A stretch of 64,000 bases of DNA from positions 643,501-707,500 of the forward strand of contig JAAOOA010000061.1 in the NCBI GenBank assembly GCA_012861695.1. The letters are read 5' to 3'. The translations under genes were made by a program, and so were the position numbers. Below, in pieces: positions 19,601 to 43,259 of the stretch. Each line of letters begins with the position of its first letter. Position 1 is the first letter of the stretch. The notes under the pieces were generated by a model that saw only the letters and a list, made by a program, of their open reading frames with translations, ran no database searches and had not been told where the DNA came from. The DNA comes from Trematomus loennbergii (taxonomy: Eukaryota > Chordata > Actinopteri > Perciformes > Nototheniidae).

Positions 19601-22392
19601 ATTGGAGATTTCAATAAATTCAATTTGGCAGCCGCAGTGCAAAGCGGCTGCCAAAAAAAACGAATAACGAAATTGGAACCCGAATAGTACTCCAACGAAC
19701 GAATATTCGGGTACAGCCCTAGTATCAACTCTGTATGATAACTGAAAATATATAACAATAACTTATAACTTTGGGGGCTTTTCTACAGCCCCTGTTACCC
19801 GGTGTCAGTACCATATGTGTTCGGCCTACCATATGTGTTCGGGGTCCGTCGCTTACCAATGACGTCACGCATTGTGATTGGCTGTACGGTAATCGCACGC
19901 TGATTGGTGTAACTAGGGGCGCTGACTAGGGTATACGGGGGTCTGATCAAAGGATGAAGCTGTTAACGTGCTGCTACCATAAACTGGCTGTAGCCCACAA
20001 ACTGAAGCAGAATGATCTAGGGCTGTCCGGAATACCATTTTTCGGGCTCCGGATATTCGGTAGTAATGCGGGGGGGCGTAGTAATCAGCAGCGAACTGCT
20101 TCAACACGTGTATATTGTTTTATAGTTATTTGTTAATGTAACCCAATTTGTGTTCTTTGAAATTGAAAAGGATATCGCATTGTGTTTGTTACTTTCGTTG
20201 CAGTTGTATATGTCTTAAGTGTAATTTGGCTTGGTTTCCTATTTATGGACATGCTTTTATTTTGAAGGAGAGTTAGCGCAGTTGACAGGAAGTTGTTGTT
20301 GCTTTGGAAACAACGTGACGGAGATTAACAGAGAAAAGTCATATCTACATATAAAGACGGAGAAAGTAAACGATAACGTTTATGGTTAAGTGTTAGCACC
20401 CCCGAAGAGGCACAAGCTCTTACGTTGATATTGGAGATTTCAATTTGAAAAAAACGGGGAAAAAACAAACAAAACGAATAACGAAATTGAAACCCGAAAT
20501 AGTACTCCAACGAACGAATATTCGGATATAGTAGGGCTGTACCCACGAATACTATAATAAAGTTATAGTAAATAATAACAAACTCCAGTGTTAGAATTCC
20601 ATATTCATAAATAAAATGATATGCAAATAACATTTTCTTGGCTGTGGACTTGTACTCTACATAATTATGTTGAGCTCATGGTAATCTAATTCAATAAACA
20701 ATAACTGCAATGAACAGATAGCATTTTCTGACTCGTAAAATTATTGGATATAGTGTAATTTGGTAAATGATTCTGTGTTGAAAAATGTATATCTTTAAAA
20801 ACTGTGTTGGTGTATTAGGGCGGGCCATACTAAAAAATGTTTGGAAATCGATCGAGAGGGGTGTTCAAATAACGTATTTTGGTGTGTAGAACACACATCT
20901 ATTTAGATTTATTTATTTTTGAAGTTGTTGCTATGGAAACAACATGACGGAGAAAAAAGTAATATCTTCTACATATAATAACGAACAAAGTAAAGAATGA
21001 AGTGTATGTTTAAATGTTAGCATCCCCGAAGAGGCTCAAGCTCTTACGTTGAGTCTGGAGTTTCAATACATTCGGAATTTGACCGTGTAAAATGTCCTCT
21101 TGGGTTACCGTACAGCCAATGCGTGACGTCATTGGTAAGCGTAACGGACCCCGAACACATATGGTAGCCGAACACATATGGTACTTACACCGTTTAGACA
21201 AAACCCTGCATTCCAAATATATTTAGGTGACACCCATAAAAAAGAAAAAAACATTTGAGGTGAGGACTTATACAGTATAATAGAACGTTTCAAGTTATTT
21301 TAAGTTGTAATGGCACTGGTATAAAAATGATGTAGTTTTAATTAGTTGGGGACATTATAAAACTTCCAAAATACATTCAGAAAATACAAAATTAAAAAGC
21401 AAAACATATACTTAGTGAGGCACAAGGGTTACATTAATAGAATTTCCAAAGTTCCGTAATAAAAAATAATCTTACAATATTCTATACTAAGAAACATTTT
21501 TACTACAGTTCAGTCAGTCCAGTTTATTTATATAACAAATTGTTCTTTAAACCAGTCATTACCTTTGTCTCTGTGCTGGAGCATTCGGCTGCAGGCGGAT
21601 CGACCGTTGGCTGTCCGTCTAGAGGACTTTCCTTCTCTTCGTCCTGCTGTCCCTCTGGAGGACTTTCCTTCTCTTCGTCCTTCTGTCTGTCTTCTTCATC
21701 ATCCGGTTTCTCTCTGCTCTCCGTCTCCTCTGAGGCTGCAGATGCTGCCGGTTTAACATCCTGGGCACAACAATCACAGAAAGTGTCAGCAAGTCATTCA
21801 TTAATCTCTTACATTTTCAGCAACATTTCATTCCAAACTGATTTGTTAACAGTGTTGTTTTCGACAATTGGAAATATTTAATGACCAACATTTTGAAAGG
21901 AGAGTGGGTGGTGGACTGTTTAACTAGATTCTCAAATACTTAATGTACTTATTTCCTTCAAGTATTGGTGTTTTTTTAGGTATTAAAATGGCTAGAATAA
22001 TGGATTTTGGTTAACTTTTCTATACAACACAGCTTTATGTGTGTAAAGCACTTTTCCCGCTGTTCTGGGACTAATAAAGGATTTCTGATTTGTAACCTTC
22101 AGACCAAAGTGCTGTACAGAGAAATAAATACATACATAAATACAAAAACCACACAGCTCAGCTCTCAAACCATAAATTAATTAAAAATACAAATAAAAAA
22201 GGAGTAAAACTAAAATAAACAAGAATAAAATAATACTATCTCTGTTGTAGGTTGACCATTGAAGCTACAAAAGTTTCCCCTCACCATTTCGGATCTATTT
22301 TATTAAATGTAAAACTTTAAACGAACCTGTGAAATTTCGAAATTGTTTTCAAAAGCTTCTACGAGAGACGTTTCCTCTTTAATGGCCGCCAT
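10598..22392 (-). CDS. smn1: Survival motor neuron protein (SMN) with two tandem Tudor domains
   Basis: SMN is the core of the SMN-Gemin complex that loads Sm proteins onto snRNA. Minus-strand coding exons: 22327-22392, 21563-21760, 18692-18880, 17630-17824, 15862-16097, 14183-14319, 11978-12103 and 10598-10624; about 391 residues against 294 in human. Exon 2 (EETSLVEAFENN) matches the Gemin2-binding DDTALIKAYDKA. An acidic exon follows. Two Tudor exons come next, both starting with W and keeping SED, VYPA and the GY/DY..N motif. A charged repeat exon, a proline-rich exon, the YG box (SMLMLWYMCGFHTGSYM) and a 9-codon last coding exon complete the chain. Most junctions are phase 0. Exons 15862-16097 (236 bp) and 14183-14319 (137 bp) are each one base short of a multiple of three, so the frame breaks as read. 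An upstream exon at 24335-24400 may be 5' UTR or coding. The cart neighbour supports orthology with the human 5q13 locus. Confidence 0.88.
10630..11970. other. smn intron, no further feature
   Basis: AT-rich intronic sequence between the last two coding exons. No repeat family or coding content recognised. Confidence 0.6.
11978..12103 (-). CDS. smn1: smn YG-box exon
   Basis: 42 codons, phase 0 to 0, acceptor TCTCCGTCTCCAG, donor GTCAGT. It begins DSVSFIPPPPPLW (the SMN polyproline) and ends with SMLMLWYMCGFHTGSYM, equivalent to human SMLISWYMSGYHTGYYM. Relative to human the box carries S262L, Y272F and Y276S, and the next exon gives G279A. Confidence 0.95.
12266..13229. mobile_element. Nested MITE with CAGTGGCGTAAC termini
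   Basis: Left CAGTGGCGTAACTA and right TTGTTACGCCACTG are inverted repeats. The element interrupts the minisatellite-bearing host element. It contains GGGGCCC-rich ends and a 22-base G run at 13158-13179. An exact target duplication is not evident. Confidence 0.8.
13158..13179 (+). repeat. Poly-G run, 22 bases
   Basis: Uninterrupted G homopolymer; length is likely unreliable in any assembly. Confidence 0.95.
13231..13720. repeat. Minisatellite, about 36-bp unit (ACTTTCTACTTCTTACAT...)
   Basis: About 13 imperfect copies of a unit containing TTGAACACAAATACCTGTAC. It belongs to the element at 12131-14131; the same unit is amplified separately at 38661-39235. Confidence 0.92.
14183..14319 (-). 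CDS. smn1: smn exon, lysine/glutamate-rich then proline-rich, with a 1-base frame break
   Basis: It enters in phase 0 as LKEKASNNHQSKVEKESEEK and continues to TPPNMFSFFP. From there the sensible reading is in another frame, SFAPPPPGCG, which joins the next exon in phase 0. One missing base in the CCC run near 14213-14217 explains this. Without it the frame ends at a TAA that overlaps the donor. The PNMF..FP..PPPP pattern corresponds to the proline-rich segment of fish SMN. Confidence 0.75.
14433..15259. mobile_element. TTAA-flanked MITE, family C copy 1
   Basis: It starts TTAAAGGTCCCATGTCATG and ends CATGACATGGGACCTTTAA, 827 bp, in an smn intron. A 3' fragment of a second copy occurs at 63796-63932. 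Confidence 0.82.
15830..15844 (+). repeat. Poly-C run, 15 bases
   Basis: C homopolymer immediately downstream of the smn repeat exon donor. Confidence 0.9.
15862..16097 (-). CDS. smn1: smn exon with coding 30-bp tandem repeat and a 1-base frame break
   Basis: The acceptor TTTGGTCCTGCAG and donor GTGAGTATCC are good. It begins GNNWKPSATSSGSKTNVDWK in phase 0, then runs into four copies of a 30-bp unit. One frame reads GERAGREENQ; the other reads GEPGGESRER and exits in phase 0 as EEQQNFSW. The exon is 236 bp, one base less than phase 0 to 0 requires, so a base is missing somewhere, most likely in one of the G5 runs. Which frame is translated through the repeat is not decidable here. Confidence 0.7.
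16132..16833. mobile_element. TTAA-flanked MITE, family B copy 2 (inverted)
   Basis: Left TTAAAGTGGACCCATCATGC, right GCATGATACAGTAGGTCCCC then TTTAA; 702 bp, in an smn intron, inverted relative to the copy at 6851. Confidence 0.75.
16834..17629. other. smn intron, no feature recognised
   Basis: AT-rich single-copy-looking sequence. Confidence 0.55.
17630..17824 (-). CDS. smn1: smn second Tudor exon
   Basis: 65 codons, phase 0 to 0 (acceptor GTCTCTTTACAG, donor GTGAAC). It reads DWKPGSRCRAVYSEDSMVYP, then a GERCCVRFDGYENKEEQEVS strand and turn, as in human GYGNREEQNLSDLL. Of the four cage aromatics (human W102, Y109, Y127, Y130), three are conservatively replaced or kept: Y, Y, F, Y. The asparagine equivalent to N132 and the glutamate equivalent to E134 are present. 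Confidence 0.95.
17883..17950. repeat. (GACA/GATA)n microsatellite
   Basis: CAGACAGACAGACAGATAGA grading into GATACATAGATA units. Confidence 0.95.
18692..18880 (-). CDS. smn1: smn first Tudor exon
   Basis: 63 codons, phase 0 to 0 (acceptor CATTGTGTGTCAG, donor GTAACA). It reads WALGAACRAVWSEDRTVYPA, then GERCRVRFNDYGNYEDLALS. Cage residues are W, Y, F, Y and the DYGN turn is intact, so symmetric-dimethylarginine binding is plausible. It shares CRAV, SED, VYPA(I/V)V, GERC and VRF with the second Tudor exon, so the two arose by exon duplication. Confidence 0.95.
19327..20535 (+). repeat. Direct duplication of about 390 bp, 830 bp apart, with a third partial copy
   Basis: The block GAAATTGAAAAGGATATTGC ... 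ACGAACGAATATTCGG occurs at 19327-19720 and again at 20156-20535. A weaker copy of its inner part (GTTGTTGCTATGGAAACAAC ... GAAGAGG) lies at 20923-21070. These look like internal parts of a hAT-type element family. Confidence 0.75.
19800..21192. mobile_element. 1.4-kb element with about 90-bp terminal inverted repeats
   Basis: The left arm (19800-19892) and right arm (21104-21192) are inverted copies. Each contains two tandem ACCATATGTGTTCGG subrepeats and a TGACGTCA palindrome. It encloses the second and third copies of the 19327 repeat. No transposase frame is seen. Confidence 0.75.
21563..21760 (-). CDS. smn1: smn acidic exon
   Basis: 66 codons, phase 0 to 0 (acceptor TTGTTGTGCCCAG, donor GTAATG). 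It is rich in D/E/K and contains a tandem duplication: DEEKESPPEGQ then DEEKESPLDGQ. It takes the place of the lysine-rich nucleic-acid-binding segment of SMN exon 2, but its net charge is acidic. Confidence 0.85.
22327..22392 (-). CDS. smn1: smn Gemin2-binding exon and likely start codon
   Basis: ATG at 22390-22392 in a good context (GTCATGG). It encodes MAAIKEETSLVEAFENNFEI SQ and ends at donor GTTCGT, phase 0. The E-E-T-S-L-V-x-A-F pattern aligns with the DDTALIKAY helix that binds Gemin2. The exon begins at 22401 after acceptor TTTCTTTTTGCAG. If the exon at 24335 were joined in its ATG frame, it would meet a TAA here, so I start in this exon. Confidence 0.8.
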
Positions 22393-22483
22393 GACGCCCT
22401 CCTGCAAAAAGAAAGGTTTTAAAGAGTGAGCTAGTGACGTCACCTGTAGTCAAACTGCCCTTTTAATGACCAGCCAGCAGAAT

Positions 22484-23214
22484 AGAGTGGTGCAGTGACG
22501 CGTCCTAAAACCTGGAAGTAAGTTAGCATGTTACCACTTCCGGTTCTCTCGACAAAAAGCAATGCAGTTTCTCCATAGGATTTTGGAAAATATCTGGAAA
22601 TAAGGTCTGTGGTTGAGACACATTTAAGAGACGGATCACATTTTGTTCTATGACATTAAATACATCAGCAGTGACCCCACTGGTGATTTCTGAAGAGTTG
22701 ACGTGTCTGAAAAACGATGGTTGTTAACAAGTGGCTGAATAGGACTACAGAAGTTGTCGAGGCCGTTGTACGTCATTACACTGAACTCGTAAACACTCCC
22801 GCTAAGTTTGTTTCCCCCCCGTGTTCTGCTTGAAAGCAAGTACCTGCCTCCTGCAAACTGTTCAAACAAACACTTCAACTTGTACAATTTTGAATCTGTA
22901 TTTTTGAATATGGATCTTAAGTTGGCGTGACGTTGAAGTCGTGCGACCCTGCTGTAGTTCGTTTATAGCATGACGTTAGCATTTAGCTTCTGGCGATTAG
23001 ATTTATGATTAGAAAATTATAAAAGTAGGGTAGACATGTGGAGATTATCCGACTGAACAAACGTGATCCGTCTCTTAAATGTGTGTCAACCACAGACCTT
23101 ATTTCGAGCTATTTTCCAAAATCCTGTAGAGAAATTGCATTGCATTGCTTTTTTGTCGAGGGAACCCATGCGCAGCTTACTTCCGGGTTTTAGGACGCGT
23201 CACTGCACCACTCT
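22484..23214. mobile_element. Foldback element with about 150-bp terminal inverted repeats, copy 1
   Basis: Left AGAGTGGTGCAGTGACGCGT and right ACGCGTCACTGCACCACTCT are perfect ends of long arms that include CCATAGGATTTTGGAAAATA. A second copy at 36509-37974 lies in a ube3a intron. The inner AGTTCGTTTATAGCAT...GTTAGC segment is the apparent source of the 72-bp minisatellite at 40714-42866. Confidence 0.8.
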
Positions 23215-23237
23215 TGCAATCATTTCTGAACACAGAG

Positions 23238-23894
23238 ACGAAGTCCCTCCCCTTCCGGTTGAGCTCCATGGGACCTTATTTCGGAAAAGGTATGCATTGA
23301 AGTCAATGGAGAGAGAAAGATTATCTTTCGATCCCGTTTGAATTGTGCCACGAATTACAAATATGATGTTTGGCAATTTAAAAGATAATTTTACAAGTCA
23401 AAACAATAAAAATATGTCGTAAAACTGTGAAGTAACACTTTTTTTTTGTGAAACCGCTCAATGAACTACACCTCCCGTCTCGCACCACACACCAAGACGG
23501 CCGTCACGTTGGCACATTTCACTTCTTTCTTTCAGAATGAGGCGAAAAGTATTAAAAGAGGTGAAAATCACTCCAAGTCTGGCATGTTGAGAGCTGTACA
23601 TACACAAAGGGGAGTTAGTCGGTTCCTAAGAGCCAGCATGCGGGACCGGGATTCTGGGATTTGTAGTCTTTCTAGTTGCGTATTTTTCATAGTCTTATAT
23701 TTCAACAGTTTTACGACAAACTGTGACTTTTTTGACATGGAAATTATTATTTAAGATTGACAAACATTATATGTGTAATTCGTGGCACAATTCAAACTGG
23801 ATCGGAAGATAATCTTTCTCTCTCCATTGACTTCAATACAAACTTTTTCCGAAATAAGGTCCCATGAGTCCCACCGGAAGGAGAGGGACTTCGC
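23238..23894. mobile_element. Second foldback element with about 120-bp inverted arms
   Basis: The left arm (23238-23364, CCATGGGACCTTATTTCGG ... TTGTGCCACGAATTAC) is repeated inverted at about 23775-23894. It follows the previous foldback by about 25 bp. Confidence 0.78.
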
Positions 23895-24334
23895 CTCTTT
23901 TCCTGCACTATAGTTAAGAAATGTTGGGATGCTCTCCAGTATTATTTGGTTAATTTACAATGAGCAAAACCGGTCAAAACATATGATAATATAAAATGTG
24001 GCCTTCAATTTGAAAAAATAATTTAAAAAAGATTAATCTACAAATGTTGCTCCCATTAAAATGTCTCCAGTATTAATTGGATTTCTTAATGACATGAAAC
24101 CATACAAAAAACAATATTAAATGTTGCAAAAAGTTACAAAACACAACAAGTCTACCAATATCTTCACACCCCAATTCTTAAGTGACCACCAATTTCCAAA
24201 ACGTTTGAAATTAGCCAAACGGCTGTTTAATTAGCCGTTAGCTACTGTAGTTATTTAACTAGTTACTTCGTTACCGTGATCTTTCGGGTTTTTTTAAGTA
24301 ATTGAAGACAAACATTATATGAATAAAGACGTAC

Positions 24335-24400
24335 CGGCTCCACGGGTATGCTGAGAAGGGGATGATTCTGCCGGTTCAGCCATTGCGGTCATCACTTAAA
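24335..24400 (-). other. Probable smn first exon (5' UTR or coding)
   Basis: On the minus strand it holds ATGGCTGAACCGGCAGAATC, open through a GTACGTC donor at 24334 and encoding MAEPAESSPSQHTRGAG. The RGAG end recalls human SMN exon 1 (RRGTGQ). Spliced as written it runs out of frame with the next exon, so either it is untranslated, it is a short upstream frame, or one base is wrong. Confidence 0.55.
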
Positions 24401-24755
24401 CGATAAATCATTTCATACAGGTATAATTTTTAACCGCGACACACACACCTGCATCAAATTGACCAGATTAGAGGAGACGGCTTCCGGTCATACCTTTCAA
24501 GATAAGAGTCGATTTGTGGAAAATGTACCCCTTGGATCTTAGAACAACAAACTCCCTTAGCATTTTTTATATTAAACGATAAATCATTTCATACAGGTAA
24601 CATTTGTTAACCGCGACACACACACACCTGCGTCAAGTTTACCAGATTAGAGGAGACGGCTTCCGGTCATACCTTTCAAAATAAGGGTCGACTTGTGGAA
24701 AATGTACTCCTTGAATCTTAGAACAACAAACTCCCTTAGAATGTGTTATATTAAA
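24396..24755 (-). promoter_or_regulatory. Tandemly duplicated putative smn promoter segment
   Basis: Two 176-184 bp copies (24396-24571 and 24572-24755), each with TTAAACGATAAATCATTTCA and an ETS-type core (ACCGGAAGC on the minus strand, at 24479-24489 and 24659-24669). They lie immediately upstream of the first exon, and no TATA box is seen. Confidence 0.6.
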
Positions 24756-25214
24756 TTAAATACCTTTATTCTAATGTGGCTTTTAATTTGGGGACATGTT
24801 AGTGTTGTCATGTTCATGTTTTATTGTTTTATGGTTTTCTGATCTAACTTTTTCTGTTCTGTTGTTTAATTTTGTTTCTTACTCTTTATTTTTACTCACT
24901 GTTATTTGTTGCATATCTTGTCTAAAACACGTTGGGCTGCATCTTGCATGAAAAGTGCTATATAAATGAAGTTTAACATTATAACACTAAGTACAAGTGA
25001 TCAGTGGTGTAAAGTAGATTTACTCGAGTACTATTTTCTCTCTCACCCTGGGCCTGCTGCTGACTGAAGAGCCTGTGTTTAGTTGCTGATTCTACTGTGG
25101 ACTCTGTTTTCCGACCTTTGTGAATGTGTGTGTGTGGTGGGAGCAGGTGGAGGAGTTAGGTAAGTTTGGGGTACCCTTTACATTTCATCACGTATAGGTA
25201 ACAAATGTTAGACA

Positions 25215-25416
25215 CACATTACATGTAATTTGTTAGACGCTTTTATCCAAAGCGACTATACATACATTCAGTACTGTGGACAATCCCCACAGGAGCAATT
25301 TGGGGTGAAGTGTCTTGCCCAGGGACACAACGACATGCTGACTGCAGTGGGACTTGAACTTGCTATCCCCTGATTTGAAGTACAGCACACTATCCACTGA
25401 GCCACAGCCTCCCTAG
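25215..25416 (-). mobile_element. tRNA-derived SINE
   Basis: On the minus strand: a tRNA-like head, a CCCCACTGCAGTC-type body, TTGCCCAGG-type conserved middle and the AGTCGCTTTGGATAAAAGCG-type tail. Related copies are at 49065, 53520, 54893 and 62098. Confidence 0.75.
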
Positions 25417-26539
25417 TGAGGGTTTTTGTTTGAGTTTTGGCTTCAGAGGATAGATGTAGAGATAGGCCTGGTTTTGTTATACTTATTTATTTTGTTTGGC
25501 ACAATCTCCTTTCTTGTCTCCTCCTCCTCCTCACTTAAATAGCATTTATGGTCAGTTCTTTGTTGTACAAGGAATACACTTTTGTGAACGTTTACGCTGA
25601 CTCCCTCATTTTATTGGTTGTTGTGTGTTAATGTCTCCAGGTCCCCGCCCTAGACCTTAGTGGGGAGTGGGGACGTAACACAAATGGGTACTATTTTGAA
25701 ACTAGTACTTTACTTGAGTATTTACATTTTTTGCACCTCTGTACCTCTACCTCACTACTATTCAAGTAAATAGTGTACTTTTACGCTACATTTATTCAAT
25801 ACCTCAGATTTGGGATTAATGATGTGAAATCACACTCCATATTGAGGTCTGGTCGGGGACTTGAACCGGCGTCCCCCACGCCAAGCCCCAATACTGACTG
25901 AGCCACTGCCGGAGTAAATTCACAAGCTACTCTGCAGTATACAAAGTCATAACAAGTAAACCTTTACAGGCTTTGAAAAACACAATAATGCATCAATAAC
26001 TATAATCAAAATATATATTATTCTGAAATGGGCAAATTTGTATTATGAGTATTTTTACTTTTGGTACTTTAATATTTATATATATATATTTATATATTTA
26101 GCACCTTTCATACAATCATTGCAGTCCAAAGTGCTTCACAGTAGACAATTGACATCTCGTAAAATAGTCACAGAAAACTGATATCACACAGAATACAGTT
26201 ACCAGCAAAAGTCAAACAAAAATAAACATAAAAAGACGATAGAATAGACATAGAACAAAAATAAAGTACATATAGCTGACAATACTTTTGTACTTGTACT
26301 TGAGTAACATTCAGGATTCTAACTTGTAATAGAGTATTCCTACACTTAAGTACAAGTTCTTCTCCTACCTCTGCCGATGCAAGTCAACGGAGAAAAGGTA
26401 TTTTTGGGCCAAAATGACGTCACTGGAGTTGTAGTAGCACCGTTTGGCCACAGGGGCAATTTCCCCCAAAAAACCATGAAAAAACCCGGCTGGCTTGGTT
26501 TGACAGCGTCGCGGTGCATTCTGGGATACATGGCGCTCA

Positions 26540-26806
26540 TGTTTACAAGATGGTAGTGGAGGATTTTTCGCTCTGACTTACAAACAGAAAGTATTAACAC
26601 TTGATTTCCTGACGTTTTGACTCTTAAATCCTCCTTTAGTCTCGGTTTCCATTGAAAGGTGGACTCAGTTTTAAGAAGGAAACGCAGCAGGCTCTCTTTG
26701 CTCTCAATGTGTTTTAAATAGCAGAGGAGATTATTTTGCACAGTCACTGACAGACTCACGGACCAACAGACACACAGACAGGACTATACCCTTGATAAAT
26801 CCACAG
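26540..26806 (+). promoter_or_regulatory. Probable ube3a promoter and non-coding first exon
   Basis: A strong donor (CCACAG|GTAAGTG at 26806/26807) ends a stretch with no coding potential. Just upstream are TGACGTCA (CRE) near 26413, TGCATTCTGGGA and AAGATGG (YY1-like), a set common at TATA-less vertebrate promoters. The start of transcription, and so the left bound of the exon, is a guess. Confidence 0.5.
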
Positions 26807-26844
26807 GTAAGTGCATTCATCTGGTTTTAATGTGCTTTTGTGTA

Positions 26845-27717
26845 GTGTTCACTTCCTTAGCTTGTTTATTTGTGTGATAATAAGCTAGCTAGAGGCTAAT
26901 CTGAGCATTAAACACAGAGTTGAGTGACAGCTAGCTTCAGTCAGCTGTCAGATTTGTGCAAGATCACAGTTGGTGTTGAAATGTGGCTAAAAAAAACTAT
27001 GGGAGCACATTTCTGTCATTGTGATGGAAGTAAACATCCTGTAGGTCCAAATAAAATACAAAATAAAATGACCTAGTGTGTCAACATATTCAGAATCTCC
27101 AAATAATGACTTAGTATCTCCAAATAATGACAAAATAATGTCCTAAAATCTCCAAATAATGGCTTAGTTTCTCAAAATAACGACTTGTACCTAAATAATG
27201 ACAAAATAATGTCCTAAAATCTCCAAAATAATGGCTTAGTTTCTCAAAATAACGACTTAATATCTCACAATAATGAGAAAATAATGACTTATTAACTCCA
27301 AATAATTACTTGTATCTAAATAATGACCTAATATCTCCAAATAATGGATTAGTTTCTCAAAATAATGGGAAAATAATGACTTAGTAACTCCAAATAATGA
27401 CTTATATCTAAATAATGACAACATAATGACCTAATATCTCCAAATAATGGCTTAGTTTCTCAAAATAATGACTTAATATCTCACAATAATGAGAAAATAA
27501 TGACTTAGTAACTCCAAATAATGACTAAGGACCTAGTACATACTGGCCTTTAATGTTGTTTTACTGTATATAGTTTACTGTTCACTTCCTTAGCTTGTTT
27601 ATTTATGTGATAATAAGATAGCTAGAGGCTAATCTGAGCATTAAACACAGAGCTGAGTGACAGCTAGCCTCAGTCAGATTTGTGCAACATCTCAGTCGGT
27701 GTTGAAATGTGGCTAAA
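26845..27717 (+). repeat. Local duplication with degenerate AATAATGACTTAGTATCTCC repeats
   Basis: The block TTCACTTCCTTAGCTTGTTT ... GTTGAAATGTGGCTAAAA occurs at 26845-26992 and 27568-27717. Between them lie about 20 degenerate copies of a 22-30 bp CAAATAATGACTTAGTAACTC unit. Similar decayed units continue to 28100 and at 29290-29370. Confidence 0.8.
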
Positions 27718-28224
27718 ATAAACAAAAACATGTGATTTAGCAAGGCTTAATATATTCAAGCTCAATGTAATTTAAGGAAAAATACCCTATAAGTAATGTT
27801 AATGACGTAATATGTCAAAATAATGAGTTTCTAAATTAAAATAATTATTGGTGGTACAGAAATAAATGTCTTACTGTGTCCAAAAAATAAAGTTTGACAA
27901 AATAATTGCTAAATTATTACTTCAACATAACGACTTAAATGTCAAAATAATGACCCAGTGACACAACAAAAAAGATATCAACAACGACTTCGTTATTCAA
28001 AATAAACATTTGTATTTTAAAATAATTAGTTAATAATGCAAAATTATCCTAAAATAATAATGACATGTGTAAAAAAATGACAAAAATAATGACTTGGTAT
28101 GTCACAATAATCACAGATTAAAAAGATGATTCAATATCTGGAAATGTATAAAAATATTTCTCGAAAATGTGGGAATCTTGATTAATTATTTAGACATTTT
28201 AATGCTATTAATTATTTTCAGATA

Positions 28225-28640
28225 CCAGCTCATTATTAATAATAATTCCTTATATTTATTATAGTGCTTTTTCCATGACCCAAAGCGCTTTACAGATACA
28301 CATTACACATACATACATGTAACGGTCATGTACTGTGGACAATACCCACAGGAGCAAATTCAGGTGAAGTGTCTTGCCCAAGGACACAACGGCAGCGGCG
28401 GGTTTCGCCCCCTTGATCTGATGATCAATGCACAGCCCACTGCGCCACATCGCCCATCTTCACACCTCAAAGTCATCAAGGCGCTTTACAAGTACACATT
28501 AATATCATACATGTACTGTGGACAATACCCACAGGAGCAAATTCGGGTGAAGTGTCTTGCCCAAGGACACAACGGCCTGAGGCAGTGGCGGCGGGAGCGG
28601 GTTTCGAACTGGAGTTCCCCAACGCCCCCTTGATCTGATG
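28225..28640 (-). mobile_element. Two adjacent SINE-like copies
   Basis: Two copies (about 28225-28455 and 28456-28640) share GTACTGTGGACAATACCCAC, GTGAAGTGTCTTGCCCAAGG and GATCTGATGATCAA. They differ from the other SINEs in the tail (AAAGCGCTTTACA). They sit just before the first coding exon of ube3a. Confidence 0.65.
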
Positions 28641-28709
28641 ATCAAACCCATTATTGCGAGAATGTGTGCATTTATGATGTCTCACAATACGTTATTGTGT
28701 CTTCCACAG

Positions 28710-28770
28710 GACTGTCTATTGGGTCTGCAGGAGTGTCCCTGAATCCAGGAGTGTCCCTGAATCCAGCCGA

Positions 28771-28772
<2 letters not shown>
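28710..28772 (+). CDS. ube3a: ube3a exon carrying the first two bases of the start codon
   Basis: 63 bp between acceptor GTCTTCCACAG and donor GTGAGT. It ends in AT, which with the first base of the next exon makes ATG. The exon contains two copies of GGAGTGTCCCTGAATCCA. Only bases 28771-28772 are coding. Confidence 0.7.

Positions 28773-43259
<14,487 letters not shown>

Noticed and set aside
10598..22392. Calling the double-Tudor gene SMNDC1 or a TDRD family member
   Set aside because: The Gemin2-binding motif, YG box, polyproline stretch and stop in the penultimate exon are specific to SMN.
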